Shown: piece by piece, positions 1-6,742 of the stretch | Position numbering within the stretch: position 1 is the stretch's first letter | Layout: each line of letters opens with the position of its first letter | Assembly: GCA_031257455.1 (NCBI GenBank) | Contig: JAIROQ010000061.1 | Coordinates: 1 to 13,002 of the forward strand | Length of the DNA: 13,002 nt | Direction of reading: 5' to 3' | Source of the DNA: Prevotellaceae bacterium | GTDB taxonomy: Bacteria; Bacteroidota; Bacteroidia; Bacteroidales; UBA932 | Position numbers and translations under genes: made by a program | The notes under the pieces: generated by a model | Told to the model about the DNA's origin: nothing | What the model saw: only the letters and a program-made list of their open reading frames with translations | Database searches by the model: none

Positions 1-6
1 ATTATT

Positions 7-177
7 ATGAAAAAAATTTTCTTTCTTCTTGCGTGCTTGTTGCTGTTGGCAACGAGTTGCGCCACGCAAAAACAAACAGCGAACAATGCTGTTCCGTATG
101 TGTATTACACCGGCGATGATGCGCCGGCGGCGTCTTCCGGCGTGGTTGCTTATCCGGATGAAAAGGCAATCCCGTAG
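7..177 (+). CDS. small lipoprotein, unknown function
   Basis: A 56-residue protein beginning MKKIFFLLACLLLLATSC: a lysine-rich start, a hydrophobic stretch and a lipobox-like LATSC, so Cys18 is the probable lipidated residue after signal peptidase II cleavage. The mature part is only about 39 residues, with no domain I recognise (it contains YVYYTGDDAPAASSG), and should be anchored in the inner or outer membrane. The upstream region is cut by the window edge, so promoter and operon partners are unknown. Its first nine codons match those of the FISUMP gene at 385 at 24 of 27 bases. The TAG stop lies inside the palindrome ATCCCGTAGGGAT that opens the repeat cluster downstream, so the C-terminus may have been shortened or created by that repeat. 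The signal peptide makes it a credible gene although it is very short. Confidence 0.6.
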   Translation: MKKIFFLLACLLLLATSCATQKQTANNAVPYVYYTGDDAPAASSGVVAYPDEKAIP

Positions 178-325
178 GGATTACCGTTCGGTAGAAAAAT
201 GTACCGTATCTGTTTTTGCATTCCGTCAGGAATGCATCCAACCGCCAAAAGGACGCATACCCTACGGGATGCGATGGGGAAGATGACCGGCATTTTCTAC
301 CAAACGACTCATTCCTGCGGAATGA
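169..325. repeat. cluster of short palindromes (REP-like)
   Basis: At least five short hairpins occur in 157 bases: ATCCC-GTA-GGGAT (169-181), ACCG-TT-CGGT (183-192), TGCATTCC-GTCA-GGAATGCA (217-236, 8-bp perfect arms), CGCATaCCC-TAC-GGGATGCG (254-273, one bulged A) and TCATTCC-TGC-GGAATGA (309-325). They share a theme of an ATTCC or ATCCC arm, a 3-4 nt loop and the complementary arm. This resembles repetitive extragenic palindromes, which can stabilise mRNA 3' ends, attenuate transcription or be moved by a transposase acting in trans. The first unit contains the stop codon of the upstream lipoprotein. No transposase is present in the window. Confidence 0.7.
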
Positions 326-330
326 TTTTC

Positions 331-367
331 AATCCGCGTAATCCGTATTAATCCGTGTAATTCGTAC
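331..367 (+). repeat. degenerate 9-10 bp direct repeat (AATCCGnnT)
   Basis: Four imperfect units in a row: AATCCGCGT, AATCCGTATT, AATCCGTGT and AATTCGTAC. They lie directly upstream of the FISUMP start at 385, where no clear TAnnTTTG box is visible, so the repeat occupies the expected promoter or leader region. Confidence 0.55.
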
Positions 368-384
368 AAACAAAAATAATAATT

Positions 385-1560
385 ATGAAAAAAATTCTCT
401 TTCTTCTCGCTTTGCTTGCCAGCATAACTGCAAGCGCCACCGTAACTGTTACGCCATTGAGCGTAGATTATTCCACCCAAAAAGTAACCTTTAGCGTGTC
501 ATGGACAGGCACGGCCGCCAATGACCGCGTATGGATATGGATAGACTTCTGTCCGGTTACCGGCACATCGCCCGGCACGTATGCCCAAGCCGTCATCAGC
601 GGGGCTGCGGCTGACGCCGGCAGCATCGATGCCGCTACGCTTAATGGTCGCGGCTTCTACGTAACCGCCAGCCCCTCGACCGTAACCGCTACATTAAACA
701 ATGCGCCTGCCGATAAATTCAACTGGTGCGTGTATGGCAGCGACGCCCCGCCGAATGTAACGGCAGCTAACGGTACCTATACTTTGTACGGCACGCCGCC
801 GTTTATACTGACAGCTGCGGGCAGCACAGCGACACAAACAGTGGCGGCCACCTCCATTACCACCTCCGCCGTAACCATTACGCCGGTAACCTTAACCGAC
901 CAGACAGGCTGTCCGGGCGTTTTCTGTATTTACACCGGCAGCGATTTATATATTGACGGTACGCACCTTTGCCAAACACGCGCCACCGGCGACCAAAATT
1001 GGGAAGCGTGGATAAGAGACACGCGCGACCAAGAATATTACCGGATTGTTTACATGCCCGACGGTAAATGGTGGCTGGCGCAGAATGTGAAATATGCGGG
1101 AGCAGGTTCTGCCGTTAGCGGCTGCTCAAAAGATGATTGTGGATATGGCTATACGCCGGCACAAGCACGTGCTTCATATGCCAGCGGTTCAAGTGGTGAA
1201 ACCGGTAATGTGCAGGGTGTATGCCCTCCCGATTGGTTGTTGCCTGTAAAAGCTGATTGGACTAATTTTGTTAATAGTATAAGCACAACCGCAAGTGTGG
1301 TTCTTGAACGATTGCGTGCGCTGAATGCGAAATGTACAGGTGTGACCAACTACTATGGGTGGGCATCTCCTGTGCGGATTATGAACGGTACGGAGACGCA
1401 TAATGATTGTGAGGGGTTCTACGTCAACGAAGGAGATGGGCGTCATTGGGGCCTTGGTCTGGATGGATATAATAGTGGGTGCGCGTGCGGTCTCTTGAGA
1501 CTTAGCTTAGACTCCAATAATACATTCTCCGCATCGGTTCGCTGTTTCCGCGCACTGTAA
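385..1560 (+). CDS. secreted FISUMP-domain protein
   Basis: This 391-residue protein has a signal peptide (MKKILFLLALLASITASA, probable cut after residue 18) and should be secreted or surface exposed. Residues about 19-150 form a Thr/Val/Ala-rich, probably beta-sandwich region with few charges. From about residue 205 it matches the Fibrobacter succinogenes major paralogous (FISUMP) domain: DTRDQEYYRIVYMPDGKWW, then LAQNVKYA, GYGYTPAQA, GVCPPDWLLP and the terminal SVRCFRAL. The domain is typical of multicopy cell-surface families in Bacteroidota; its exact biochemical role is not established. The stretch between GVCPPDW and SVRCFR is less typical of the family and more T-rich in codon choice than the GCC/GTAACC-rich first two thirds. 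No lipobox and no type IX secretion C-terminal domain were recognised. The ATG at 385 is chosen because the signal peptide starts there. Confidence 0.88.
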   Translation: MKKILFLLALLASITASATVTVTPLSVDYSTQKVTFSVSWTGTAANDRVWIWIDFCPVTGTSPGTYAQAVISGAAADAGSIDAATLNGRGFYVTASPSTVTATLNNAPADKFNWCVYGSDAPPNVTAANGTYTLYGTPPFILTAAGSTATQTVAATSITTSAVTITPVTLTDQTGCPGVFCIYTGSDLYIDGTHLCQTRATGDQNWEAWIRDTRDQEYYRIVYMPDGKWWLAQNVKYAGAGSAVSGCSKDDCGYGYTPAQARASYASGSSGETGNVQGVCPPDWLLPVKADWTNFVNSISTTASVVLERLRALNAKCTGVTNYYGWASPVRIMNGTETHNDCEGFYVNEGDGRHWGLGLDGYNSGCACGLLRLSLDSNNTFSASVRCFRAL

Positions 1561-1690
1561 TTATTTGTTCAAAAATAATAAACAGGACACAAGAAAATAG
1601 TGTTTCCCAATAACGTCATGCTTCACTATCCTCATGGTTTCCTCGCGCAACCATAAAAAACTAAAATGTTCTCGAAATTTTGACAGAACA

Positions 1691-1716
1691 GAGGCTAAAT
1701 AAATATAGCCTCCGTT
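1691..1716 (+). terminator. probable terminator after the FISUMP gene
   Basis: GAGGCTA (1691-1697), an eight-base A/T loop and TAGCCTC (1706-1712), followed by CGTTTT. This is a 7-bp stem with a short T run about 130 bases downstream of the FISUMP stop. The rest of 1561-1690 holds no gene; the only other structure seen is a weak ATGGTT/AACCAT pairing at 1634-1654. Confidence 0.55.
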
Positions 1717-1765
1717 TTCAGACGTTCAATAAGGCAGATTAAATCATAAAACAAATGACCGTTTT

Positions 1766-1827
1766 AAATTTTGAATTGGCTGACGCCGGCGCCAGCCTTA
1801 TTCAAAATTCAAAACTCAAAATTCAAA
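1766..1827. repeat. inverted repeat with TTCAAAA-type flanks, between convergent genes
   Basis: A GC-rich near-palindrome GGCTGACGCC/GGCGCCAGCC (1778-1797, one mismatched pair) is flanked on the left by AAATTTTGAATT and on the right by repeated TTCAAAA/TTCAAAC words that can pair with it. It sits ten bases beyond the stop of the minus-strand FAH-like gene and could act as a bidirectional terminator. It is the first instance in the window of the GGCTGACGCC linker plus short-word array architecture. Confidence 0.65.
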
Positions 1828-1836
1828 GCGTCCTGT

Positions 1837-2418
1837 TTACCGGATGGCTACTTTCAGCATTTCCTTGCCGTTCAGGAAAGCGTGCAGCCGGTCGCCCGGA
1901 TGCAATGCGCCGCTCGTAAGGGAGGAATTGATAAAAATATAATCCCCTATTTTGAGCGTGATAAATTGCGACACATACGGTATTATCTCCTCCGGCGTGT
2001 AAGCGATGGCGGCGTTTTGCACGGTTTCTTTTCCATTCGCCGCCCATTGCAGCGAACAATCTTTTATCGCCGGAATTTCTGCCGCCGGAAGCCACCCGGC
2101 GCTGATGGGTGCGGCGTAATCAAAGGCATGAGCGCCGTCTGCCGGCTGGTGGAGAGAAGCATATTGTTGCCGTAAATCGTGTGCGAAAATATCCATTCCC
2201 ACACCTACGGAGTCGAAGTAACGTGCGGCAAAAGACGCTCCGATACTGCGCCCCAGACGGCTTATGCGCAATACTAACGACAACGTGGCGCGCACATCCT
2301 GCGTGTAATCGGGCAAAAAAAACGGCTGGTTATTGCGCAACAGCGCGGTGTCGGGCTTGAGGTAGAAAACCGGCGATGGCAACAGTTCCGAAGGGAAGGA
2401 GATAAATATAAGTTTCAT
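1837..2418 (-). CDS. degenerate fumarylacetoacetate hydrolase (FAH)-family protein
   Basis: The 193-residue product matches the short Bacteroidales FAH family in RISRLGRSIGASFAARYF, DSVGVGMD, TPEEIIPYVSQFITLKIGD and HPGDRLHAFLNGKEM. Family members cleave or decarboxylate beta-keto acids using a divalent metal held by an H-x-E-x-E motif and a later Asp. By ungapped alignment from memory, those H, E and E positions are Arg43, Thr45 and Ser47 here; Asp76 is kept, and the FTGTP motif expected after GDYIF reads INSS. The usual N-terminal GxNYxxH segment is also missing. It may therefore be non-catalytic or on its way to a pseudogene, although the frame is intact. The ATG at 2418 is preferred to the in-frame upstream ATG at 2457 because a -7 box lies between them. 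It is divergent from the cardiolipin synthase gene. Confidence 0.75.
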   Translation of the reverse strand: MKLIFISFPSELLPSPVFYLKPDTALLRNNQPFFLPDYTQDVRATLSLVLRISRLGRSIGASFAARYFDSVGVGMDIFAHDLRQQYASLHQPADGAHAFDYAAPISAGWLPAAEIPAIKDCSLQWAANGKETVQNAAIAYTPEEIIPYVSQFITLKIGDYIFINSSLTSGALHPGDRLHAFLNGKEMLKVAIR

Positions 2419-2440
2419 GCAAATCAAATAGACATGGGTA

Positions 2441-2448
2441 CAAAAGTA
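2441..2448 (-). promoter_or_regulatory. -7 promoter box for the FAH-like gene
   Basis: Read on the minus strand this is TACTTTTG, matching the Bacteroidota -7 consensus TAnnTTTG, 22 bases upstream of the ATG at 2418. It rules against the start at 2457. No clear -33 element was seen. Confidence 0.6.
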
Positions 2449-2488
2449 GAAAATCATTGCCGCCTGGACAAATATATTTTAATTTTCG

Positions 2489-2496
2489 TATTTTTG
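2489..2496 (+). promoter_or_regulatory. -7 promoter box for cardiolipin synthase
   Basis: TATTTTTG matches TAnnTTTG. Transcription would start around 2502, just upstream of the possible GTG (2515) and 67 bases before the preferred ATG (2569). With the box at 2441-2448 it forms a compact divergent promoter pair. Confidence 0.55.
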
Positions 2497-2568
2497 TACC
2501 TGTAAACTATACGGGTGCTTCGATACGCTCTACGTGGCATACCGCGCCATCCGGCTTTTTTTTGTAAG

Positions 2569-4038
2569 ATGATATTTGCCCTGTGTGATTTCCTAAGCCT
2601 GTATTGGTATCAACTCCTTTCGGTGTTGTATTACATCGTTGCATTCTGGGTGATATTTTTTATGGTAGGCAGAAAATTAGACCCTATCAAAACGATTTCA
2701 TGGAGTATCGTACTGATTGCACTTCCTTTTGCGGGATTGATATTTTATATTTTTCTGGGGCAAAATTATCGGAAAGAAAAAATATTCAGTTTGAAAGAAA
2801 TTCGCGATTTGCGGGTCATCGACCAGTTGAGTAAACAGCAAATTGCCATGTTCCACAAGGCGGGGCAATATCCGCTGTCGGTGGAACGCTGCAAAAATAT
2901 TATTACTTTATTGCTCAATAACAGCAAGGCCATCTTTACCGAATATAACCGGGTGGACATATACAGCAACGGCGAAACCACGCTCAATGCCATGAAAACG
3001 GCGATAGCGCAGGCGAACGATTTCATTCACCTTGAATCGTACATCATCGCGGACGATAAAATAGGCAATGAAATAAAAGATTTGTTGATACGGAAAGCAC
3101 GCGAAGGCGTGGAAGTACGCGTGATTTATGACGATGTAGGAAGTTGGAACCTGTCCAAAAAATATGTACGGTCGCTCCGGCAGGAAGGCGTGGAAATCGT
3201 TCCTTTTGCCAAAGTGCATCTCCTGCACAGGAGCGGCACGAAAGTGAATTACCGCAATCACCGGAAAATTCTGGTCGTGGACGGGTATATCGGTTTCATG
3301 GGCGGCATCAACGTGGCAGACCGTTATGTCACCGGCGGCAAGTTCGGCGCATGGCGCGATACGCACATGCGTATCGAAGGCGATGCCGTACCGTTTCTGC
3401 AGGCCATTTTTTTAATGGACTGGTATTTTGTAACGAAAAAACAATTGGGGCAACGCAAACGCTATTATCCGGCGGGCAAAAAACATACCGCCTGCCCGAT
3501 GCAAATCGCCTCTTCCGGCCCCGACAGCGGATGGGCAAGCGTGATGCAGGCTTACTTTGCGGCGATTGTGCAGGCAAAAGACCATATCTATATTACTACG
3601 CCTTATTTTACGCCGAACGAGAGTATCCTTACCGCTATCAAGACGGCATCGCTGAGCGGCGTGGATGTGCGCCTGATTATTCCGGCGCATTCCGATTCCA
3701 AGCTGGTTTATTCCGGCACGCGTTCTTATTTTTCGGAACTGCTCGAAGCCGGCATAAAAATATACCTCTTCCAAAAGGGCTTCAACCATTCCAAAGTGAT
3801 GATGGTGGACGGATACTTTGCCGCAGTAGGCTCTGCGAATATGGACATACGCAGTTTTGAACACAACTTTGAAATTATTTCGCTGATTTACGATGAAGAG
3901 GTTACCCGGAAACTGGAAGCGCAGTTCCACGAAGATATAAGTTATAGCCGGCTCGTGCGCTTGCGTTGGTGGAATAAACGCAGCAACTGGTCGAAAATGA
4001 AAGAAGCCCTGGCACGCTTGTGCAGCCCGCTGTTGTAA
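2569..4038 (+). CDS. cls: cardiolipin synthase (phospholipase D family)
   Basis: A 489-residue membrane enzyme that condenses phosphatidylglycerol molecules to cardiolipin and glycerol at the inner membrane. Two N-terminal hydrophobic segments (about residues 12-34 and 44-62, the second in TISWSIVLIALPFAGLIFYI) are followed by FLGQNYRK, typical of bacterial Cls. Two phospholipase D HKD motifs are complete: HRKILVVDG with His231 and Lys233, followed by GFMGGIN, and HSKVMMVDG with His407 and Lys409, followed by AVGSANMDIRSF. Length fits the family (about 480). An in-frame GTG at 2515 would add 18 residues (MLRYALRGIPRHPAFFCK) that look unlike a Cls start, so ATG 2569 is preferred. It appears monocistronic, with its own -7 box, and is followed directly by a repeat array. 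Phosphatidylserine synthase-like PLD enzymes are less likely given the two-helix N-terminus. Confidence 0.93.
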   Translation: MIFALCDFLSLYWYQLLSVLYYIVAFWVIFFMVGRKLDPIKTISWSIVLIALPFAGLIFYIFLGQNYRKEKIFSLKEIRDLRVIDQLSKQQIAMFHKAGQYPLSVERCKNIITLLLNNSKAIFTEYNRVDIYSNGETTLNAMKTAIAQANDFIHLESYIIADDKIGNEIKDLLIRKAREGVEVRVIYDDVGSWNLSKKYVRSLRQEGVEIVPFAKVHLLHRSGTKVNYRNHRKILVVDGYIGFMGGINVADRYVTGGKFGAWRDTHMRIEGDAVPFLQAIFLMDWYFVTKKQLGQRKRYYPAGKKHTACPMQIASSGPDSGWASVMQAYFAAIVQAKDHIYITTPYFTPNESILTAIKTASLSGVDVRLIIPAHSDSKLVYSGTRSYFSELLEAGIKIYLFQKGFNHSKVMMVDGYFAAVGSANMDIRSFEHNFEIISLIYDEEVTRKLEAQFHEDISYSRLVRLRWWNKRSNWSKMKEALARLCSPLL

Positions 4039-4190
4039 AATTGAAAGTTGAAAGTTGAAAATGCAATTTAGTCGTAAGTTGTAAGTCAAATTAATGGTTA
4101 ATGGTTAATGGTTAATGGCGGCAAGCGCAGCGGCGTAAGTCAAAATAGTCAATAGTCAATAATTAAATAGTCAATAGCTAAATCTGTAAA
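4039..4190. repeat. composite array of 7-8 bp words between cls and the exonuclease gene
   Basis: Starting at the cls stop: TTGAAAG units, then GTAAGTTGTAAGTC, then TTAATGG repeated about four times, a GC-rich linker GGCGGCAAGCGCAGCGGCG (4118-4136), then AATAGTCAATAGTCAATAA and AATAGTCAATAG. The linker with its AAT neighbour (4114-4129) is, on the opposite strand, TGCGCTTGCCGCCATT, one base different from part of the linkers at 11545 and 12258. No protein, RNA gene or clear promoter was recognised. Confidence 0.75.
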
Positions 4191-4197
4191 TAAATTT

Positions 4198-4911
4198 ATG
4201 AACCACGTAAATATTGAAAATATTCTCTTCTTAGATATAGAAACCGTTCCGCAAGTCGCGTCATACAATGATTTGCCGGAGCGCATGAAAATATTATGGG
4301 AAAAGAAATCGGCATACCTGCGCACCCAAGACCAGACAGCGGAAAGCATCTATGAACGCGCCGGCATTTGGGCGGAATTTGGAAAAATTATTTGCATCTC
4401 GGCCGGGTTCGTGCGGAGATACGGGGAAAAGAAAATTTTCCGCGTGAAATCATTTTTTGGGGACGATGAAAAACAATTGCTGCAGTCATTTTGCGACTTG
4501 TTGCACACTTTTCTTGCGCGGAAGAAAAGTGCGCAACTGTGCGCCCACAACGGCAAGGAATTTGACTTCCCCTACATCGCCCGCCGCCTGCTCATCAACG
4601 GGCTACCACTGCCCAATATATTGAATACCGCCGGCCGCAAGCCCTGGGAAGTCCCCTTCCTCGACACGATGGAACTGTGGAAATTCGGCGACTACAAGCA
4701 CTTTTGTTCACTGGATTTGCTGACAACTGTTTTTGATATTCCCACGCCCAAAGACGATATTGACGGCAGCCGGGTAGCGGCCGTTTATTATGAAGAAAAA
4801 AACATGGAACGCATTGTCCGTTATTGCGAGAAAGACGCTATGGCTGTGGCGCAGCTATTATTGCGCTATCGCGGAGAACCCCTGCTGGACGGAATGGAAA
4901 TAGCGGATTAA
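4198..4911 (+). CDS. predicted DEDDy 3'-5' exonuclease (PolB-like)
   Basis: A 237-residue cytoplasmic protein with the ribonuclease H-like fold of proofreading exonucleases. Exo I is ILFLDIETVP (Asp13, Glu15), Exo II is AHNGKEFDFPYIARRL (Asp123), and Exo III is RYCEKDAMA with the Tyr209-x3-Asp213 spacing that defines the DEDDy subgroup. All four acidic ligands for two metal ions are present, so it should be active on DNA or RNA 3' ends. It matches the stand-alone exonucleases annotated as predicted 3'-5' exonuclease related to the PolB exonuclease domain; its cellular role is uncertain and repair or end trimming is an inference. No polymerase domain is attached. The gene stands alone between two repeat-filled gaps, and its TAA (4909-4911) touches the long inverted repeat downstream. 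Confidence 0.85.
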   Translation: MNHVNIENILFLDIETVPQVASYNDLPERMKILWEKKSAYLRTQDQTAESIYERAGIWAEFGKIICISAGFVRRYGEKKIFRVKSFFGDDEKQLLQSFCDLLHTFLARKKSAQLCAHNGKEFDFPYIARRLLINGLPLPNILNTAGRKPWEVPFLDTMELWKFGDYKHFCSLDLLTTVFDIPTPKDDIDGSRVAAVYYEEKNMERIVRYCEKDAMAVAQLLLRYRGEPLLDGMEIAD

Positions 4912-5190
4912 TTTGGAAATGTGCTAATGTGCTAATGTGACTAATTGGGTATTTACAGATTTACGGATTTACAGATTTACAGATTTGGCTGACGCCGGAA
5001 GAGAGTTATGAATTATGAGGTATGAGTTGCTGACGCGCCAGCAAAATTGACTATTTAATTATTGACTATTGACTATTTTGGCTGGCGCGTCAGCCAAATC
5101 TGTAAATCCGTAATTAGTCACATTAGCACATTAGCACATTTCCAAATCTCCAAATCAATTAGTCACATTAGCAAATTAGCAAATCTATAA
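4912..5190. repeat. long nested inverted repeat made of short-word arrays
   Basis: The 346-base gap before yajC is mostly repeats. Outer arms 4912-4946 and 5112-5146 are perfect 35-bp inverted copies built from GTGCTAAT and GTGACTAATT words. Inside them, ACGGATTTACAGATTTGG plus GGCTGACGCC on the left pairs with the corresponding stretch at 5090-5111. At the centre, GCTGACGCGCCAGC (5029-5042) and GCTGGCGCGTCAGC (5081-5094) are perfect 14-bp inverted copies around TTGACTA words. The left arm carries extra ACAGATTT units and TATGAGTT words. A further degraded copy of the right arm (AATTAGTCACATTAGCAAAT) runs to about 5190. RNA or single-stranded DNA could fold into a long hairpin. No gene was found here. 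Confidence 0.9.
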
Positions 5191-5218
5191 CTCCATCTTT
5201 CTTTTCCGTTTTTTTTTG

Positions 5219-5226
5219 TATCTTCG
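5219..5226 (+). promoter_or_regulatory. probable -7 promoter box for yajC
   Basis: TATCTTCG, one base from the TAnnTTTG consensus, preceded by a run of T and 31 bases upstream of the yajC ATG. It would drive yajC and probably the next two genes, which follow with gaps under 50 bases. Confidence 0.5.
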
Positions 5227-5257
5227 CAACTTAATTTAAAACTAAAAAATAAATAAA

Positions 5258-5620
5258 ATGAAATTAGTAGCATTTTTACAGGCGGCAGGCCAGGCGGCTG
5301 CACAAACAGACACTTCGACACAACCGGGAGCAGGCGGACTCTTCGGCGGAAATAGCGGATTTCTAATTATGATGCTTCTGCTGTTCGTAGTCATGTATTT
5401 TTTTATGATACGGCCGCAACAAAGGAAACAAAAGGAATTGCGCAAATTCCGTGAAAGTTTGCAGAAAGGCGATAAAGTCGTGTCGTCAGGCGGTATCTAC
5501 GGAACGATTGTAGAGTTGAAAGACCATTATGCCCTGGTCGAAGTAGACCAAAACGTGAAAATACGTATCGACAAAAGCACTATTCTGAAAGATATGTCCG
5601 ACCTGCCGCAGGCGAAGTAA
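5258..5620 (+). CDS. yajC: preprotein translocase subunit YajC
   Basis: A 120-residue single-span inner-membrane protein that accompanies SecDF and the SecYEG channel during protein export. A short polar N-terminus with Gly/Ala/Gln-rich sequence and GGLFGGNSG leads to one transmembrane helix (about residues 34-51, FLIMMLLLFVVMYFFMI), then the family hallmark RPQQRKQKE, and a cytoplasmic domain with LQKGDKVVSSGGIYGTIVEL and DQNVKIRIDKSTI. Length is normal for the family. It heads a likely operon with the CdaR/YbbR-like gene (48-base gap) and coaE (42-base gap). In related genomes I recall nusB just upstream; here an exonuclease gene and a large repeat block occupy that side. Confidence 0.95.
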   Translation: MKLVAFLQAAGQAAAQTDTSTQPGAGGLFGGNSGFLIMMLLLFVVMYFFMIRPQQRKQKELRKFRESLQKGDKVVSSGGIYGTIVELKDHYALVEVDQNVKIRIDKSTILKDMSDLPQAK

Positions 5621-5668
5621 TACACTGCTTATGGCATTACGCGCGGTAACCTTGCAGAAACGTACAGT

Positions 5669-6118
5669 ATGAAATTATCCATTTTCAAAAATGTATTCAG
5701 TAAAAGAACGGGGGTATTTTTTACCTTTGTATTGATAGCCTCGTTCGTTTGGCTGATGGACCGGCTGTCCCACGAATACCGCGCCAACCTGCAACTGACC
5801 GTATGCGTTTACAGCAGTACCAATGAAAATACGCCGCACCTTTGTTCGGACGGCGTATTGCCGGTAACCGCACGCACCAGCGGGTTCAATATCCTGAAAC
5901 AACGTTTATCGAAGCCCCCGGCAGAGGTGATAGACCTGAAAAACCAGCCGGTGCGGAAAACAAAATTCAATCAATATTACCTGCTCGTAAACGACATCAA
6001 ACAGTTGCTGAGCGATGATATACGTATAGAATTTTTTGCACAGGACACTTTATTTTTCACCGGCGTGCATATAGATGATTTTCCGGAAAGCATCAATGGA
6101 CAGAAATCAGGCGACTGA
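5669..6118 (+). CDS. short CdaR/YbbR-like membrane-anchored protein
   Basis: A 149-residue protein with an N-terminal membrane anchor (about residues 13-30, RTGVFFTFVLIASFVWLM) preceded by basic residues, and an extracytoplasmic part. SHEYRANLQLTVCVYSS, GVLPVTARTSGFNILKQRLSK and AEVIDLKN resemble one YbbR (CdaR) beta-domain, and the position between yajC and coaE is where Bacteroidales carry a YbbR-like gene. Those proteins, as I recall, are about twice as long with more repeats, so this looks shortened to one domain. No frame continuation was found before coaE, so there is no sign of a simple frameshift. A CdaR-type role in controlling cyclic di-AMP synthesis is not supported by anything here. 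It is probably cotranscribed with its neighbours. Confidence 0.65.
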   Translation: MKLSIFKNVFSKRTGVFFTFVLIASFVWLMDRLSHEYRANLQLTVCVYSSTNENTPHLCSDGVLPVTARTSGFNILKQRLSKPPAEVIDLKNQPVRKTKFNQYYLLVNDIKQLLSDDIRIEFFAQDTLFFTGVHIDDFPESINGQKSGD

Positions 6119-6160
6119 GACGGCCGGATGGCCTGACCACGCCAAAACGTAACGCTTCAC

Positions 6161-6742
6161 ATGGCATATTTCGTAGGATTAACAGGAGGTATCGGCAGCG
6201 GGAAAACGCTGGTGGGGCAGGTTTTTTCGACTATGGGCGTGCCGGTATTTAATGCCGATGAAGAAACAAAAAAATTGTATGACACCGATGCCACATTGCG
6301 CACACAACTGGTAAATTTATTGGGAACGGAAATATATGACGGCCGGAAATTACGCCGCAAGCTCATGGCAGCGCGGATTTTTGCGGATGACGCCTTGCTG
6401 GAAAAAGTAAATGCATTGGTGCATCCGGTAGTTGTCGACTGTTTCAGGACGTATGCGGCGCAACAGCACGCGCCTTATGTACTCATGGAATCGGCGATTT
6501 TGCTGGAAAGCGGCATTGCTTCCATAGTGCGGAAAACAATAGCGGTAACAGCTCCCGAAACGCTCCGGCTGCAACGGGTGCAACAGCGCGATGGCCTGCC
6601 GGAAAAAGCCGTCCGCCTGCGCATCCGGCAACAATGGACGGACGAACGGCGGAATGCCGCAGCGGATTTCATCATCGTCAATGACGGAAAACAAGCCCTG
6701 TTGCCGCAAGTAATAGCCATACACGAGAAGCTGATGTGCTAA
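6161..6742 (+). CDS. coaE: dephospho-CoA kinase
   Basis: A 193-residue cytoplasmic enzyme that phosphorylates the 3'-hydroxyl of dephospho-CoA with ATP, the last step of coenzyme A synthesis. The P-loop GLTGGIGSGKT (residues 6-16, Lys15) is at the N-terminus, followed by VFNADEETKKL (substrate-side acidic motif), LEKVNALVHPVV, the lid-side ESAILLESG, and RVQQRDGLPEKAVRLRIRQQ with QWTDERRNAAADFIIVNDG. Length is normal (about 200). The last three codons, ATG TGC TAA, are the first unit of the repeat array that follows, so the C-terminal Met-Cys and the stop codon come from repeat sequence. It is the third gene of the yajC group, and the DUF5606 gene lies about 200 bases further on. Confidence 0.96.
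   Translation: MAYFVGLTGGIGSGKTLVGQVFSTMGVPVFNADEETKKLYDTDATLRTQLVNLLGTEIYDGRKLRRKLMAARIFADDALLEKVNALVHPVVVDCFRTYAAQQHAPYVLMESAILLESGIASIVRKTIAVTAPETLRLQRVQQRDGLPEKAVRLRIRQQWTDERRNAAADFIIVNDGKQALLPQVIAIHEKLMC

Noticed and set aside
1110..1560. A complete diversity-generating retroelement
   Set aside because: No reverse transcriptase, accessory gene or template repeat is present in the window; only a speculative variable domain is noted as a finding.
2515..2568. GTG start for cardiolipin synthase 18 codons upstream
   Set aside because: The extra residues do not resemble a Cls N-terminus; ATG 2569 gives the usual length. It remains possible, because the promoter lies upstream of both.
3144..3860. 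238-codon frame inside the cardiolipin synthase gene
   Set aside because: It is an alternative frame of the cls coding sequence with Arg-rich composition and no recognisable domain.
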